Shown here: positions 53,686 to 62,625 of the stretch, piece after piece
How positions within the stretch are numbered: position 1 is the stretch's first letter
Layout of the letters: every line of letters starts with the position of its first letter
NCBI GenBank assembly: GCA_029239875.1
Contig: JARBUD010000007.1
Location: 1-64,000, forward strand
Reading direction: 5' to 3'
Length of the DNA stretch: 64,000 nucleotides
DNA from: Xanthobacteraceae bacterium
GTDB lineage: Bacteria; Pseudomonadota; Alphaproteobacteria; Rhizobiales; Xanthobacteraceae
Made by a program: the position numbers and the translations under genes
The notes under the pieces: model-generated
Database searches by the model: none
What the model was told of the DNA's origin: nothing
The model's input: the letters and a program-made list of their open reading frames with translations, nothing else

Positions 53686-53907
53686 TCAGCGGATGAACTC
53701 GATGGTGTCCAGCGCGATGAGCTGGCTGCCGTCGTAATTATTGTCGTGCAGCCGGCAAAGCATGAAGCGGTCCGCCACCTCGATCGGCCCGTAGGCGGTG
53801 ACCATGTCGCCGCTGCGCAGCTTGATCGTCAGCGCGTGCTTGCGGTCGTCCTTGGCCACTTCCTTCAAGAGATCGCAGATGGTGCGGTCCGTGGTGCAGA
53901 TGTTCAT
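53686..53907 (-). CDS. 73-residue conserved-looking hypothetical protein
   Basis: Strong ribosome site GGGAG eight bases before the ATG. The sequence MNICTTDRTICDLLKEVAKDDRK then alternates short beta strands (HALTIKLRSGDMVTAYGPIEV, FMLCRLHD, SQLIALDTIEFIR), suggesting a small beta-barrel of SH3 or LSm type; this fold guess is inference only. No transmembrane segment or signal. Function unknown. Confidence 0.6.
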   Translation of the reverse strand: MNICTTDRTICDLLKEVAKDDRKHALTIKLRSGDMVTAYGPIEVADRFMLCRLHDNNYDGSQLIALDTIEFIR

Positions 53908-54073
53908 GGCGTTTCTCCCGTCACGTCCATGCCGCTTGCTCGGGGCCGGCTCGTGCCGGCCACGCGACTTATTCTGGACACCAACCAGCCACGAAGTATC
54001 GGGTTCCCTACTGATTCCGGCAAGGATTTTTGTCGCAAGCCCCTGCCGGGCCGAAGCTTTCCGCAGGGTCAGA

Positions 54074-54904
54074 TCAGCCGGCGATGCGCCGTGCCCGCCG
54101 CTTGCGCAGCACCGCGATGGTCACGAGAGCTAGGATGATCACGCCCATGGAAAACACCGTCGTCACCGTTCCGAGCGCATAGAGCACTGGGGTCGTGACA
54201 TTGGTGGTCATGCCGTAGATCTCCAGCGGCAGCGTGTTGAAGGTGCCCGAGGTCATCAGCGTGCGGGCGAACTCGTCGTAGGAGAGGGTGAAGCCGAACA
54301 GGCCGACGCCGATCAGGCTCGGCAGAATGATCGGCAGCACCACATGGGCGAAGGTCTGCCAGGACGAGGCGCCGAGATCGCGCGCGGCCTCCTCATAGGC
54401 CGGATTGAAGCGGTTGAACACGGCGAACATGATCAGGAGGCCAAAGGGCAGCGTCCAGGTCAGGTGCGCGCCGAAGGCCGAGGAGTACCAGGCCGTCTCC
54501 AGCCCGAACACGTTGAAGGCGAGGCCGATTCCAAGCGAGATCAGGATCGAGGGCACGATCAGGCTGGCGATGGTCAAGTAGAACAGCGGCCCCGAGCCGA
54601 GGAAGCGGCGGCGAAAAGCGAGGCCCGCCAGCAGCGACACCACCACGGTAGTGATCATGGTCATCAGGCCAAGCACGAGCGAGCGGGTGAAGGCGCCGCC
54701 GAAATCGCCCACCGCCTGCTGCTCGAACAAGAGGTTCTGAAACCAGCGCAGCGACACTCCGTTCATCGGGAAGGTGAGCCCGCCATTCGGCCCCTGGAAG
54801 GACAGGATGAAGATCGTCGTCAGCGGCCCGTAGAGGAACAGCACGAACAGCACGAAGAAGGCGGTGAGCACATAGAAGCCGGGGCCGCGGTTTTCCGAGT
54901 TCAT
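54074..54904 (-). CDS. polyamine-type ABC transporter permease, PotC family (second system)
   Basis: 276 residues, six membrane segments, EAA loop YEEAARDLGASSWQTFAHV near 170. Last gene of a minus-strand importer whose order is ATPase, binding protein, PotB, PotC. A repeat-bearing 162-base gap separates it from the PotB-type gene upstream, so its expression may be partly uncoupled. Confidence 0.88.
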   Translation of the reverse strand: MNSENRGPGFYVLTAFFVLFVLFLYGPLTTIFILSFQGPNGGLTFPMNGVSLRWFQNLLFEQQAVGDFGGAFTRSLVLGLMTMITTVVVSLLAGLAFRRRFLGSGPLFYLTIASLIVPSILISLGIGLAFNVFGLETAWYSSAFGAHLTWTLPFGLLIMFAVFNRFNPAYEEAARDLGASSWQTFAHVVLPIILPSLIGVGLFGFTLSYDEFARTLMTSGTFNTLPLEIYGMTTNVTTPVLYALGTVTTVFSMGVIILALVTIAVLRKRRARRIAG

Positions 54905-54927
54905 GGGTTGGCCCTCCCGGAGGTTCT

Positions 54928-55036
54928 GCGTGCTTCGAGGCTCGCTGCCGCTCGCACCTCAGCATGAGGAATGTCTCCCTCATCCCGAACCACCTCATCC
55001 TGAGGTGCCCGGGCATAGCCCTGGCCTCGAAGGATG
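54928..55036. repeat. palindromic intergenic repeat pair (locus 1)
   Basis: Two units face each other between the PotC and PotB genes: a diverged one (54928-54968, GCTTCGAGGC ... GCACCTCAGCATG) and a canonical one (54996-55036, CATCCTGAGGTGC ... GCCTCGAAGGATG). Each unit has conserved ends and a short self-complementary centre. The same element occurs at four further loci up to 62.6 kb. Confidence 0.8.
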
Positions 55037-55066
55037 CTCGCCTCGTGCGCCCGCCCCGCCTCCATC

Positions 55067-55918
55067 TCACAGCTCCTTGCGGATGTTGACGATGCGCAGG
55101 ATGCCGCCGACCAGCAGCAGCACGAGCACGAGCAGGATCACCGCGTTCGCCGCCGCCGCGGGGTATTGCAGCAGCGCGATCTGGTTCGCCATCATGAGGC
55201 CGACCGAAGCTGACTGGCCGCCGGACATGAAGCGCACGGTGATGAAGTCGCCCATCACCAGCGTCACGACGAAGATCGAGCCGATGGCGATGCCGGGCTT
55301 GGCCAGCGGAATGATGACGTTGGTGAGGATTTGCCAGGCATTGGCGCCGGCGTCGCGCGCGGCCTCGATCAGCGCACGGTCGATGCGCATCAGCGTGTTG
55401 AAGATCGGGGTGACCATGAACAGCGTGTAGAGGTGCACCATCGCCAGCACCACCGCGAAGTCGGAAAACAGCAGGAATTCGAGGGGCTGGTCAATGACGC
55501 CCATGGTCATCAGCGTCTGGTTGAGCAGCCCGTTGCGCCCGAGGAACGGGATCCAAGAGATCATGCGGATGATGTTCGAGGTCAGGAACGGGATGGTGCA
55601 GACCAGGAACAGCACCATCTGCGTCGTCGCCGAACGGATGTGGAAGGCGAGGTAGTAGGCGACCCAGAAGCCGATCAGCAGCGTCACCGCCCAGACGATG
55701 ACGGTGTATTTCAGCGTGTTGAGATAGGTGTTCCAGGTCACCGACGAGGTGATCGTCTCCTCGTAATTGGTGAAGACGAAGGCCGGGAAGATCTGGATGG
55801 AATCGTAGTCCCAGAAGCTCACCATGACGATGGTGGCGATCGGCAGCACGAGGAACGCCGCCAGTATGGCCGTGAGCGGCGTCGCCTGGAGATAGGGTGC
55901 GATGCGCGAGAGGGTCAT
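55067..55918 (-). CDS. polyamine-type ABC transporter permease, PotB family (second system)
   Basis: 283 residues from MTLSRIAPYLQ (ATG 55918, GGA nine bases upstream; the ATG ten codons earlier is less likely). Six membrane segments, EAA loop LIEAARDAGANAWQILTNV near 185. Forms the pore with the PotC-type protein downstream. Confidence 0.88.
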   Translation of the reverse strand: MTLSRIAPYLQATPLTAILAAFLVLPIATIVMVSFWDYDSIQIFPAFVFTNYEETITSSVTWNTYLNTLKYTVIVWAVTLLIGFWVAYYLAFHIRSATTQMVLFLVCTIPFLTSNIIRMISWIPFLGRNGLLNQTLMTMGVIDQPLEFLLFSDFAVVLAMVHLYTLFMVTPIFNTLMRIDRALIEAARDAGANAWQILTNVIIPLAKPGIAIGSIFVVTLVMGDFITVRFMSGGQSASVGLMMANQIALLQYPAAAANAVILLVLVLLLVGGILRIVNIRKEL

Positions 55919-55974
55919 GCTGTCTTTCCGGATCGCGATCGAAGGCACGGGAGGTCGACGGTCGGCGCGATGAC

Positions 55975-56073
55975 CATCCTTCGAGGCCCGGGCTGCGCCC
56001 GGGCACCTCAGAATGACGTCGCTCCTTGTCGCTCGTCATGCTGAGGTGCGAGCGCCAGCGAGCCTCGAAGCAC
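55975..56073. repeat. palindromic intergenic repeat pair (locus 2)
   Basis: One canonical unit (55975-56015, CATCCTTCGAGGC ... GCACCTCAGAATG) and one diverged unit (56037-56073, CATGCTGAGGTGC ... GCCTCGAAGCACG) in opposite orientation, in the gap between the binding-protein and PotB-type genes. Confidence 0.8.
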
Positions 56074-56098
56074 GCAGGCGCCCGCCGCATTCATGGCC

Positions 56099-57400
56099 TC
56101 ACGCCGCGATGAACTCGTTCCAGCGGCGGACCATGTAGCGGTCCTCGTCCATCACCGAGTTCCAGCAGGCCACCGCGCCCATGCGCTGCTCGAACGAGCC
56201 GCCGTCGCGCACCGCGCCGGCCGTGTACATCACCTTACCCTCCGGCGAGAGGATGTCGGTCTTGGCGGGCTGGCCGAGCATCCAGAACGCCCATTCGTCC
56301 GGCGTCATGTTCTTCTCGGCGGTGGAAAGCACGGCCGAGTAGTAGCCCTGCCGGTTGAGATAGGCGCCGACCCAGCCGGACAGGTACCAGTTGATGTACT
56401 CATAGGCCGCGTCGAGCTGCGCGCCCTTCAGATGCTTGGCCATGCCGAGGCCGCCGCCCCAGGCGCGGTAGCCTTCTTCCAGCGGCTGGTAGACGCAGGG
56501 AATGCCCTTGGAGCGCACCGCCGCCACCGCCGGCGACCACATGGACTGAATCACCACCTCGCCCGAGGCCATGAGGTTCACGCTCTCGTCGAAGGTCTTC
56601 CAGAAGGCGCGGAACTGGCCGGCCTTCTTGGTCTTGATCAGGAAGTCGATGGTGAAGTCGATCTCCTGCTTCGTCATGTTACCCTTGTCGGCATATTTGA
56701 TCAGCCCGGCGCTCTCGCAGATCATCGCCGCGTCCATGATGCCGATGGACGGGATGTTCAGGATCGAGGTCTTGCCCTTGAAGGCCGGATCGAGGATGTC
56801 CTTCCAGTTCTTGATCGGCCGGCCGACGAGGTCGGGGCGGATGCCCAGCGTGTCGGCGTTGTAGATGGTCGGGATGAGCGTCATCCACTGGGTCGGCTCC
56901 TTGGCGAACTTCTTGGAGTCCGGCCCTTCGACGAAGCCGACCGTGCTCGGGGCGGTGCCCTGCGCGATCTTCGATTCCGGGGTGAGCTTGCCGGTGGTGA
57001 AGATCGGCACGATCTGGTCGTAATACTTGATCTTCTTCACATCCATCGGCTGCAGCGTGCCTGCGGCGAACACCTTCTTGCAGATCCAGTATTCGATGTC
57101 GGCGATGTCGAAGCTGTTGGCCTGCGTGACGACGCGCTGGGACACGGCGTCCGAATCCAGCGCCGTCATCTGCAGGGTGATGCCGAGGTCCGCCTTGCAC
57201 TTCTCGGCGATGGCGTTGAGGTTCGACACGCCGGTGCCGAACTGGCGCAGCGTGATCGGGTTCTGCGCCCAGATGGTGGGGAAGCCGGTGACCGCGCCCG
57301 AGCCGGCGGCGACGCCGCTGAGGGCCGCGGCGCCCTTGAGCAGGCTGCGGCGGGTGAGCCCCTTGCGGGGGACGGAGCGGTCGGTGGTGTTCTTGCTCAT
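56099..57400 (-). CDS. polyamine-type ABC transporter substrate-binding protein (second system, Tat-exported)
   Basis: 433 residues from ATG 57400 (GGGAG about seven bases upstream). Tat signal: TRRSLLKGAAALSGVAAG at about 16-33. The mature part is a type II periplasmic fold (PITLRQFGTGVSNLNAIAEKCKADLG) of the PotD/F group. Twin-arginine export implies folding in the cytoplasm. The ligand is unknown; polyamine, opine or similar cations are possible. Confidence 0.87.
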   Translation of the reverse strand: MSKNTTDRSVPRKGLTRRSLLKGAAALSGVAAGSGAVTGFPTIWAQNPITLRQFGTGVSNLNAIAEKCKADLGITLQMTALDSDAVSQRVVTQANSFDIADIEYWICKKVFAAGTLQPMDVKKIKYYDQIVPIFTTGKLTPESKIAQGTAPSTVGFVEGPDSKKFAKEPTQWMTLIPTIYNADTLGIRPDLVGRPIKNWKDILDPAFKGKTSILNIPSIGIMDAAMICESAGLIKYADKGNMTKQEIDFTIDFLIKTKKAGQFRAFWKTFDESVNLMASGEVVIQSMWSPAVAAVRSKGIPCVYQPLEEGYRAWGGGLGMAKHLKGAQLDAAYEYINWYLSGWVGAYLNRQGYYSAVLSTAEKNMTPDEWAFWMLGQPAKTDILSPEGKVMYTAGAVRDGGSFEQRMGAVACWNSVMDEDRYMVRRWNEFIAA

Positions 57401-57457
57401 TGCAGTCTCCCGAGCGTTGGTCGGCGATGGCATCAGTCGAACGGCTTAAGTTCCGGA

Positions 57458-58552
57458 TCAGGCCGAGGGCGAGGCTTCGAGGATGTGGACGTCCTGCGGC
57501 GTCCAGGTCAGCGGCACGGCGTCGCCCACATTGAGCGGTGCGGCGAAGAAGGCGGTCTCCGGCACCTGCACCGAGAATTCGTCGATGCCGGGCGCGGCGA
57601 GCGCCACCTGCACCTTCTGGCCGTGGTACTCGATGTTCTGCACCAGCCCGGTCAGCCCGCAGCCGGGCTCCAGACCGGCGCCGAGCTTCACCCGGTCGGT
57701 GCGGACGGCGATCTCCACCGGCGCGCCCGGCTCCAGCCCCGGCGCGCCCGGCGCCTTGAAGGAGGCGCCGCCCGGCACCTCGAAGATGACCGTCGCGGGT
57801 CCCGCCTCGGTGACGCGGCCGGCGATCACGTTGTGGTCGCCCATGAAGCGGGCGACGAAGGCGGTGGCCGGCCGGTTGAACACTTCGCGCGGCGTCGCCG
57901 CCTGCTCGATGCGGCCGCCATTCATCACCACCACCAGGTCGGAGAGCGCCATCGCCTCCTCCTGGCTGTGGGTGACGTGGATGAAGGAGATGCCGAGCTG
58001 CAGCTGCAGCTTCTTCAGCTCCTGCCGCACCTTGATCTTGAGGAACGGGTCGAGCGCCGAGAGCGGCTCGTCGAGCAGCAGCGCCTGCGGATCAGTGATC
58101 AGCGCGCGGGCCAGCGCCACGCGCTGCTGCTGGCCGCCGGAGAGCTGGGCGGGCCGGCGCTCGGCGAGATGGTCCATCTGCACGAGCTTCAGCATCTCCA
58201 GCGCCTTCGCCCGGCGGGTGGTCTTGTCGACGCCCTTCATCTTCAGCGAGAAGGCGACGTTGTCGACGATGTCGAGATGCGGGAAGAGCGCGTAGCTCTG
58301 GAACATCATCGCCGTGCCCCGCTTGGCCGGCGGCAGGTCGGAGACCACGCTGGCGCCGAGGCGGATATCACCTTCGGTGATGCTCTCATGGCCGGCGATC
58401 ATGCGCAGCGTCGTGGTCTTGCCGCAGCCGGACGGGCCGAGCAGGCAGCAATAGGTGCCGGCGGGCACCTTCAGCGACACCGCGTCGACCGCCAGCGCCG
58501 CCCCGTAGCGCTTGGTGACCTGGATGAGCTCGATGTCGGCGCCCTTGCTCAT
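57458..58552 (-). CDS. polyamine-type ABC transporter ATPase (PotA family, second system)
   Basis: 364 residues. Walker A GPSGCGKT (about 39-46), signature [15 protein letters not shown], Walker [14 protein letters not shown]-loop VTHSQEEAM, and a TOBE-like C-terminal domain. First gene of this importer; the 349-base region upstream is divergent from the tandem Bug receptors and carries inverted repeats. Confidence 0.9.
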   Translation of the reverse strand: MSKGADIELIQVTKRYGAALAVDAVSLKVPAGTYCCLLGPSGCGKTTTLRMIAGHESITEGDIRLGASVVSDLPPAKRGTAMMFQSYALFPHLDIVDNVAFSLKMKGVDKTTRRAKALEMLKLVQMDHLAERRPAQLSGGQQQRVALARALITDPQALLLDEPLSALDPFLKIKVRQELKKLQLQLGISFIHVTHSQEEAMALSDLVVVMNGGRIEQAATPREVFNRPATAFVARFMGDHNVIAGRVTEAGPATVIFEVPGGASFKAPGAPGLEPGAPVEIAVRTDRVKLGAGLEPGCGLTGLVQNIEYHGQKVQVALAAPGIDEFSVQVPETAFFAAPLNVGDAVPLTWTPQDVHILEASPSA

Positions 58553-58702
58553 GTCGTCGGCACGGCTCCCGGCTGCTGCAAATCGAAATCAGACTAACGC
58601 AAGCGATATGCCAGTTGCGCAAAAGATGGCGGCGCGCCGTCGGGTTGCACGCTTCGGCTCGATGGGCCACGCGCGGGCCGCCAAAGCGCCCATCAATTGG
58701 GC

Positions 58703-58758
58703 ATCGTATGCTTAAGCTGCACAGATTGGATACGATCTCTGGCGGGATTACATCCAAT
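58703..58758. promoter_or_regulatory. two interlocked inverted repeats in the PotA-Bug divergent gap
   Basis: ATCGTAT (58703-58709) pairs with ATACGAT (58730-58736), and ATTGGAT (58725-58731) pairs with ATCCAAT (58752-58758); both spacers are 20 bases. The overlapping centre ATTGGATACGAT is itself an imperfect palindrome like sites of FCD-type GntR regulators. It is the only clear structure in the 349-base gap 58553-58901; no regulator gene is adjacent. Confidence 0.5.
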
Positions 58759-58901
58759 ATGTCTCCGCCCATGGTCGAACACCGATGGAGATTGAGCGGC
58801 GGCGCCCTATACCGCAATGTGGGCACGGAAAGGCAGCACGGGATCCGCGAGAGGTCCGGCTGTACCCGCACCGCGCATTACACCAAGGGAGGTCGCCTCA
58901 A

Positions 58902-59864
58902 ATGCTCCGTTCGCTCTTCGCCGCCGCCGTCACCGCCGTCCTCGCCATAGGGGGCGCCGCGGCACAGGATTTCCCGACCCGGCCGATCACCCTGGTCATC
59001 CCCTTCCCCGCCGGCGGCTCTACCGACCTCGTCGGCCGGCTGATCGCCGAACGCATGAGCGTCGAGCTCGGCCAGCCGGTCGTGGTGGAGAACAAGGGCG
59101 GCGCGGGTGGCAATCTCGGCGCCGCACAGGTCGCCAAGGCGACACCCGACGGCTACACCATCCTCATGGGCACGGTCGCCACCCATGCGCTCAACCCGGC
59201 GCTCTACAAGAAGATGCCGTATGACCCGGTGAAGAGCTTCGCGCCGATCTCGCTGCTCGCCATCGTGCCGAACGTGCTGGTGGTGAACCCGGAGTTCCCC
59301 GCCAAGACCACCGAAGAGCTGATCGCCCTGCTCAAGGCCAATCCCGGGAAATACTCATACGCCTCCTCCGGCAACGGCACCCCGCTGCACCTCTCGGGCG
59401 AGCTGTTCAAGAGCCTCGCCGGCGTCGACATGCAGCACATCCCCTATCAGGGGGCGGGCCCGGCGCTGATCGACGTGATCTCCGGCCAGGTCCCGATCAT
59501 GTTCGACAACCTCCCCTCCTCCTCCGGCCACATCAAGAGCGGCAAGCTGAGGGCACTGGGCGTGACCACCGCCAAGCGCGCGCCCTCCTTCCCCGACCTG
59601 CCGGCGATCGCCGAGGTCGTGCCCGGCTACGAGACCTATACCTGGAACGCGCTGTTCGCCCCGGCCGGCACGCCGCCGGAAGTGGTGGCCAAGCTCAACG
59701 CCGCCGCCAACAAGGCGCTGACCGATCCCAAGGTGCAGGCGCGCTTCAACGATTTCAGCGCCACGCCGGTCGGCTCGACGCCGGAAGAGCTCGGCGAGCA
59801 CGTGAAGAAGGAAATCGCCAAATGGGCGCCGATCGTGAAGGCGACCGGCGCGCAGCTGGATTGA
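58902..59864 (+). CDS. Bug/TctC-type tripartite tricarboxylate transporter solute receptor (copy 1)
   Basis: 320 residues from ATG 58902 with GGAGG upstream. Signal peptide 1-21 (cleavage after AAA), then FPTRPITLVIPFPAGGSTDLVGRLIAE and the conserved NKGGAGGNLGAAQVAKATPDGYT pocket of Bug proteins. These periplasmic receptors bind carboxylates. No TctA/TctB membrane genes are nearby, so it is an orphan receptor. It is strongly similar along its length to the next gene. Confidence 0.9.
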   Translation: MLRSLFAAAVTAVLAIGGAAAQDFPTRPITLVIPFPAGGSTDLVGRLIAERMSVELGQPVVVENKGGAGGNLGAAQVAKATPDGYTILMGTVATHALNPALYKKMPYDPVKSFAPISLLAIVPNVLVVNPEFPAKTTEELIALLKANPGKYSYASSGNGTPLHLSGELFKSLAGVDMQHIPYQGAGPALIDVISGQVPIMFDNLPSSSGHIKSGKLRALGVTTAKRAPSFPDLPAIAEVVPGYETYTWNALFAPAGTPPEVVAKLNAAANKALTDPKVQARFNDFSATPVGSTPEELGEHVKKEIAKWAPIVKATGAQLD

Positions 59865-59899
59865 CCGTCCGCTCGAAAGACCTCCCCATAGTGCGACGT

Positions 59900-60013
59900 C
59901 ATCCTGAGGTGCTTCCCCGGATTTGTCCGGGGAAGCCTCGAAGGATGGAAAGCCGGGGGGGGCCAAAACGAGCATCCTTCGAGGCCCGGCCGATGGCCGG
60001 GCACCTCAGGATG
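59900..60013. repeat. palindromic intergenic repeat pair (locus 3)
   Basis: Unit a (59900-59947) reads CATCCTGAGGTGC ... GCCTCGAAGGATG with a self-complementary centre CCCCGGA..TCCGGGG; unit b (59973-60013) is in the opposite orientation, CATCCTTCGAGGC ... GCACCTCAGGATG, with GGCC..GGCC centre. They fill most of the 227-base gap between the two Bug genes. Confidence 0.85.
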
Positions 60014-60091
60014 ACGTCGTTTCAGTGAGAGCGACGATATAGCCCTGCCGCCCCTCCGGCCTCATGATGGCGCGAGCTGGGGGGCTCCATC

Positions 60092-61069
60092 ATGCATCGC
60101 TCGTTCGTCGCCGCGGTCGTCGCCGCACTTCTCATCCTGTCGTCAGGAACAGCGCAGCCGGCCCTGGCGCAGGACTACCCGACCCGGCCGGTCACGCTCG
60201 ACATCCCCTTCCCGGCCGGCGGCTCGACCGACCTCGTCGGCCGGCTGATCGCCGAAGCCATGAGCGCCGAGCTCGGCCAGCCCGTCATCGTCGAGAACCG
60301 CGGCGGCGGCGGTGGCAGCCTCGGCACCGCCCATCTCGCCAAGCAGCCGCCGGACGGCTACGCCGTGATGATGGGCACGGTGTCGACCCACGCGCTCAAC
60401 CCGGCGCTCTACCGCAACCTGCCCTTCGACCCGGTGAAGAGCTTCGCCCCGGTGTCGCTGCTCGTCATCGTGCCGAACGCGCTGGTGGTGCACCCGAGCT
60501 TCCCGGCGAACACGGTCGAGGAACTCGTCGCCCTGCTCAAGGCCAATCCCGGCAAGTACTCCTACGCCTCCGCCGGCAACGGCACGCCCGGCCATCTGTC
60601 GGGCGAACTGTTCAAGACCATGGTCGGCGTCGACATGCAGCACATCCCCTATCAGGGCGCCGGCCCCGCGCTGGTCGACGTCATCTCCGGCCAGGTGCCG
60701 ATCATCTTCGACAATCTGCCGACCGCCTCAGGCTACATAAGGAGCGGCAAGCTGAAGGCGCTCGGCGTGACGACGCTGGAGCGCGCGTCGTCCTTCCCCG
60801 ACCTGCCGGCGGTGGCCGAGACGCTGCCGGGCTACGAGACCTATAGCTGGAACGCGCTGTTCGCCCCGGCCGGCACGCCGCCTTCCATCGTGGCGAAGTT
60901 GAACCAGGCCGCCAGCAAGGCGCTGACGACGCCCAAGGTGCAGGCGCGCCTGGCCGATTTCAGCGCCGTCTCCGTCGGCTCGACGCCTGAGGAACTGGGC
61001 GAGCACGTGAAGAAGGAACTCGCCAAATGGGCGCCGATCGTCAAGGCTTCAGGGGCAAGGCTGGATTGA
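60092..61069 (+). CDS. Bug/TctC-type solute receptor (copy 2)
   Basis: 325 residues, signal peptide 1-26 (cleavage after ALA), then YPTRPVTLDIPFPAGGSTDLVGRLIAE. Tandem paralogue of the preceding gene: the stretches PFPAGGSTDLVGRLIAE, GVDMQHIPYQGAGPAL, TPEELGEHVKKE and KWAPIVKA are the same or nearly so. Start at 60092 with GGGGGG about five bases upstream. Likely arose by local duplication; ligands may have diverged. Confidence 0.9.
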   Translation: MHRSFVAAVVAALLILSSGTAQPALAQDYPTRPVTLDIPFPAGGSTDLVGRLIAEAMSAELGQPVIVENRGGGGGSLGTAHLAKQPPDGYAVMMGTVSTHALNPALYRNLPFDPVKSFAPVSLLVIVPNALVVHPSFPANTVEELVALLKANPGKYSYASAGNGTPGHLSGELFKTMVGVDMQHIPYQGAGPALVDVISGQVPIIFDNLPTASGYIRSGKLKALGVTTLERASSFPDLPAVAETLPGYETYSWNALFAPAGTPPSIVAKLNQAASKALTTPKVQARLADFSAVSVGSTPEELGEHVKKELAKWAPIVKASGARLD

Positions 61070-61102
61070 GGCCCGCAATTCTCATCGTGACCCGTACCAC
61101 CT

Positions 61103-61216
61103 CATCCTGAGGTACGACCCCCGTACTTGATCCGGGGGAGCCTCGAAGGATGGTCGTTTACGCGCACCCGGATGAGCATCCTTCGAGGCCCGGCTGACGC
61201 CGGGCACGTCAGGATG
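61103..61216. repeat. palindromic intergenic repeat pair (locus 4)
   Basis: Unit 61103-61152 (CATCCTGAGGTAC ... GCCTCGAAGGATG) and the opposite-facing unit 61178-61216 (CATCCTTCGAGGC ... GCACGTCAGGATG) in the convergent gap between the second Bug gene and URC4. Confidence 0.85.
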
Positions 61217-61237
61217 AGGGCGCTTCGCTGTCCTCCC

Positions 61238-62467
61238 TCAGAATACCGTCCCGTCCGCGTCGATGGCGATCGCCGGCGGTCCGGCGGGCGGGCGGCGCTC
61301 GGCGGCGATGCGGCGCCCGGCGCTCCAAGTGCCGCCCTGCAGCAGTTTGGCGAGCGGAAACTGCGACGCGTCGAGCCCCAGCCGCTCGCGCACCCGGCCG
61401 GCGAGCAGGTCCATCAGCGCCACGGTGAGCGCACGCCATTCCACCACCAGCTCGGACGACACCGGGTGCTTCTGCGCGGGGTCGATGGGCTGGCGCGGCA
61501 CGATCACTTCGAGATCCACCAGCAGCCCGCCATTGCGGTATTCCGGCAGCGCAGTCAGCTCGTCGAGCTCGGTGACGGCGAGGCCCGCCGCCTCGAACGG
61601 CTCCAGCAGCGAATAGGTCAGCCACTGCGACAGCTTGTGGAACGGCACCAGCTGGTCGGAGAGGTCGGCGACCCGCACCGCCGGATGGCGACCGACATCG
61701 CCCAAGGCGACGCCCTCGACGTCGAGCCCCGACGGCCAGATGGTGGAGAGCCCGTCGAGCAACGCGCCAAGGATGGCGGGCGCCGGCAGCCGGCCGATCC
61801 TCGCCTGTGCGACGAGCGCGTCATAGAGCCCGCCCGGCCGCGGAACCTCGGCGCCGAACAGGTCGGGCCGCGCGGCGAGCGCATTGCCGAGCCGGTTGAT
61901 GAGTGCCACCCGGCCGGGCACGCCGACCAGCGGGTTGTCGTCCGACACTTGGAAGTGCTTGGCGAGCGTCGCCGCGTCGAGGCTTATCAGCGCTTTTGCA
62001 TCGGCGCGCAGCGGCGTCTTCGGGTCGGAGGAAAAGCCGCCCGCCTCGAACATGCGCAGGCTCGCCACGGCGAGGCCTTCCGAGCGGGTGACGGTCAAGC
62101 CCGTCGTCTCTTCGCGGTAGCGCCAGGCGTCTCCGGCGCCGGCGTCGAGCAGCACGCTGACCACCGCGAGGTCGATCATCACCCGGGCGCGCTCAGCCGC
62201 CTCGACGCCTTCGAGCCTGCCTTCCAGCGGCGCCCAGCGGTCGACGCCGCCGGCATCAAAGTGCCGCCAGCGGCTGTGATAGGGGATGTCCAGAGTCGGA
62301 TAGGCCTGCCGCGTCACCTGCGCGACATAGTCCGCCACCCCGTCCAGCGCCGCCTCGTCGACGGTGAAGTGCGGCGAGTGCCCGGCCTTCACATAGTCCA
62401 GCACCTGATGGCAGCGGGCGCGCACCGCGGCGGGCGAGCGCAGGGCGACGAGTTCGGGCGGGGTCAT
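61238..62467 (-). CDS. URC4/urg3 family protein (DUF1688), uracil degradation
   Basis: 409 residues from ATG 62467. Starts MTPPELVALRSPAAVRARCHQVLDYV and contains RWRHFDAGGVDRW and QWLTYSLLEPFEAAG, the pattern of the DUF1688/URC4 family, one of the proteins of the URC uracil catabolic pathway first found in yeast; its exact reaction is not established. Lies 158 bases downstream of the broken URC1-type gene on the same strand. The open frame extends upstream through the URC1 remnant, but that is a consequence of the frameshift, not a fusion. Confidence 0.85.
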   Translation of the reverse strand: MTPPELVALRSPAAVRARCHQVLDYVKAGHSPHFTVDEAALDGVADYVAQVTRQAYPTLDIPYHSRWRHFDAGGVDRWAPLEGRLEGVEAAERARVMIDLAVVSVLLDAGAGDAWRYREETTGLTVTRSEGLAVASLRMFEAGGFSSDPKTPLRADAKALISLDAATLAKHFQVSDDNPLVGVPGRVALINRLGNALAARPDLFGAEVPRPGGLYDALVAQARIGRLPAPAILGALLDGLSTIWPSGLDVEGVALGDVGRHPAVRVADLSDQLVPFHKLSQWLTYSLLEPFEAAGLAVTELDELTALPEYRNGGLLVDLEVIVPRQPIDPAQKHPVSSELVVEWRALTVALMDLLAGRVRERLGLDASQFPLAKLLQGGTWSAGRRIAAERRPPAGPPAIAIDADGTVF

Positions 62468-62491
62468 GCAACTACTTTCTTCAATGCATCT

Positions 62492-62593
62492 CATCCTGAG
62501 GTGCGAGCGCAGCGAGCCTCGAAGGATGCCCCTCCTGGGCGGCTCTGCGATGACTATCCTTCGAGGCCCGGCGTTGCCGGGCACCTCAGGATG
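62492..62593. repeat. palindromic intergenic repeat pair (locus 5)
   Basis: Unit 62492-62528 (CATCCTGAGGTGC ... GCCTCGAAGGATG) and opposite unit 62555-62593 (CTATCCTTCGAGGC ... GCACCTCAGGATG) in the gap between the URC1 pseudogene and URC4. Confidence 0.85.
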
Positions 62594-62625
62594 AGGTTGT
62601 ACGGAAGCGGAAGGAAGTCGGGGGC

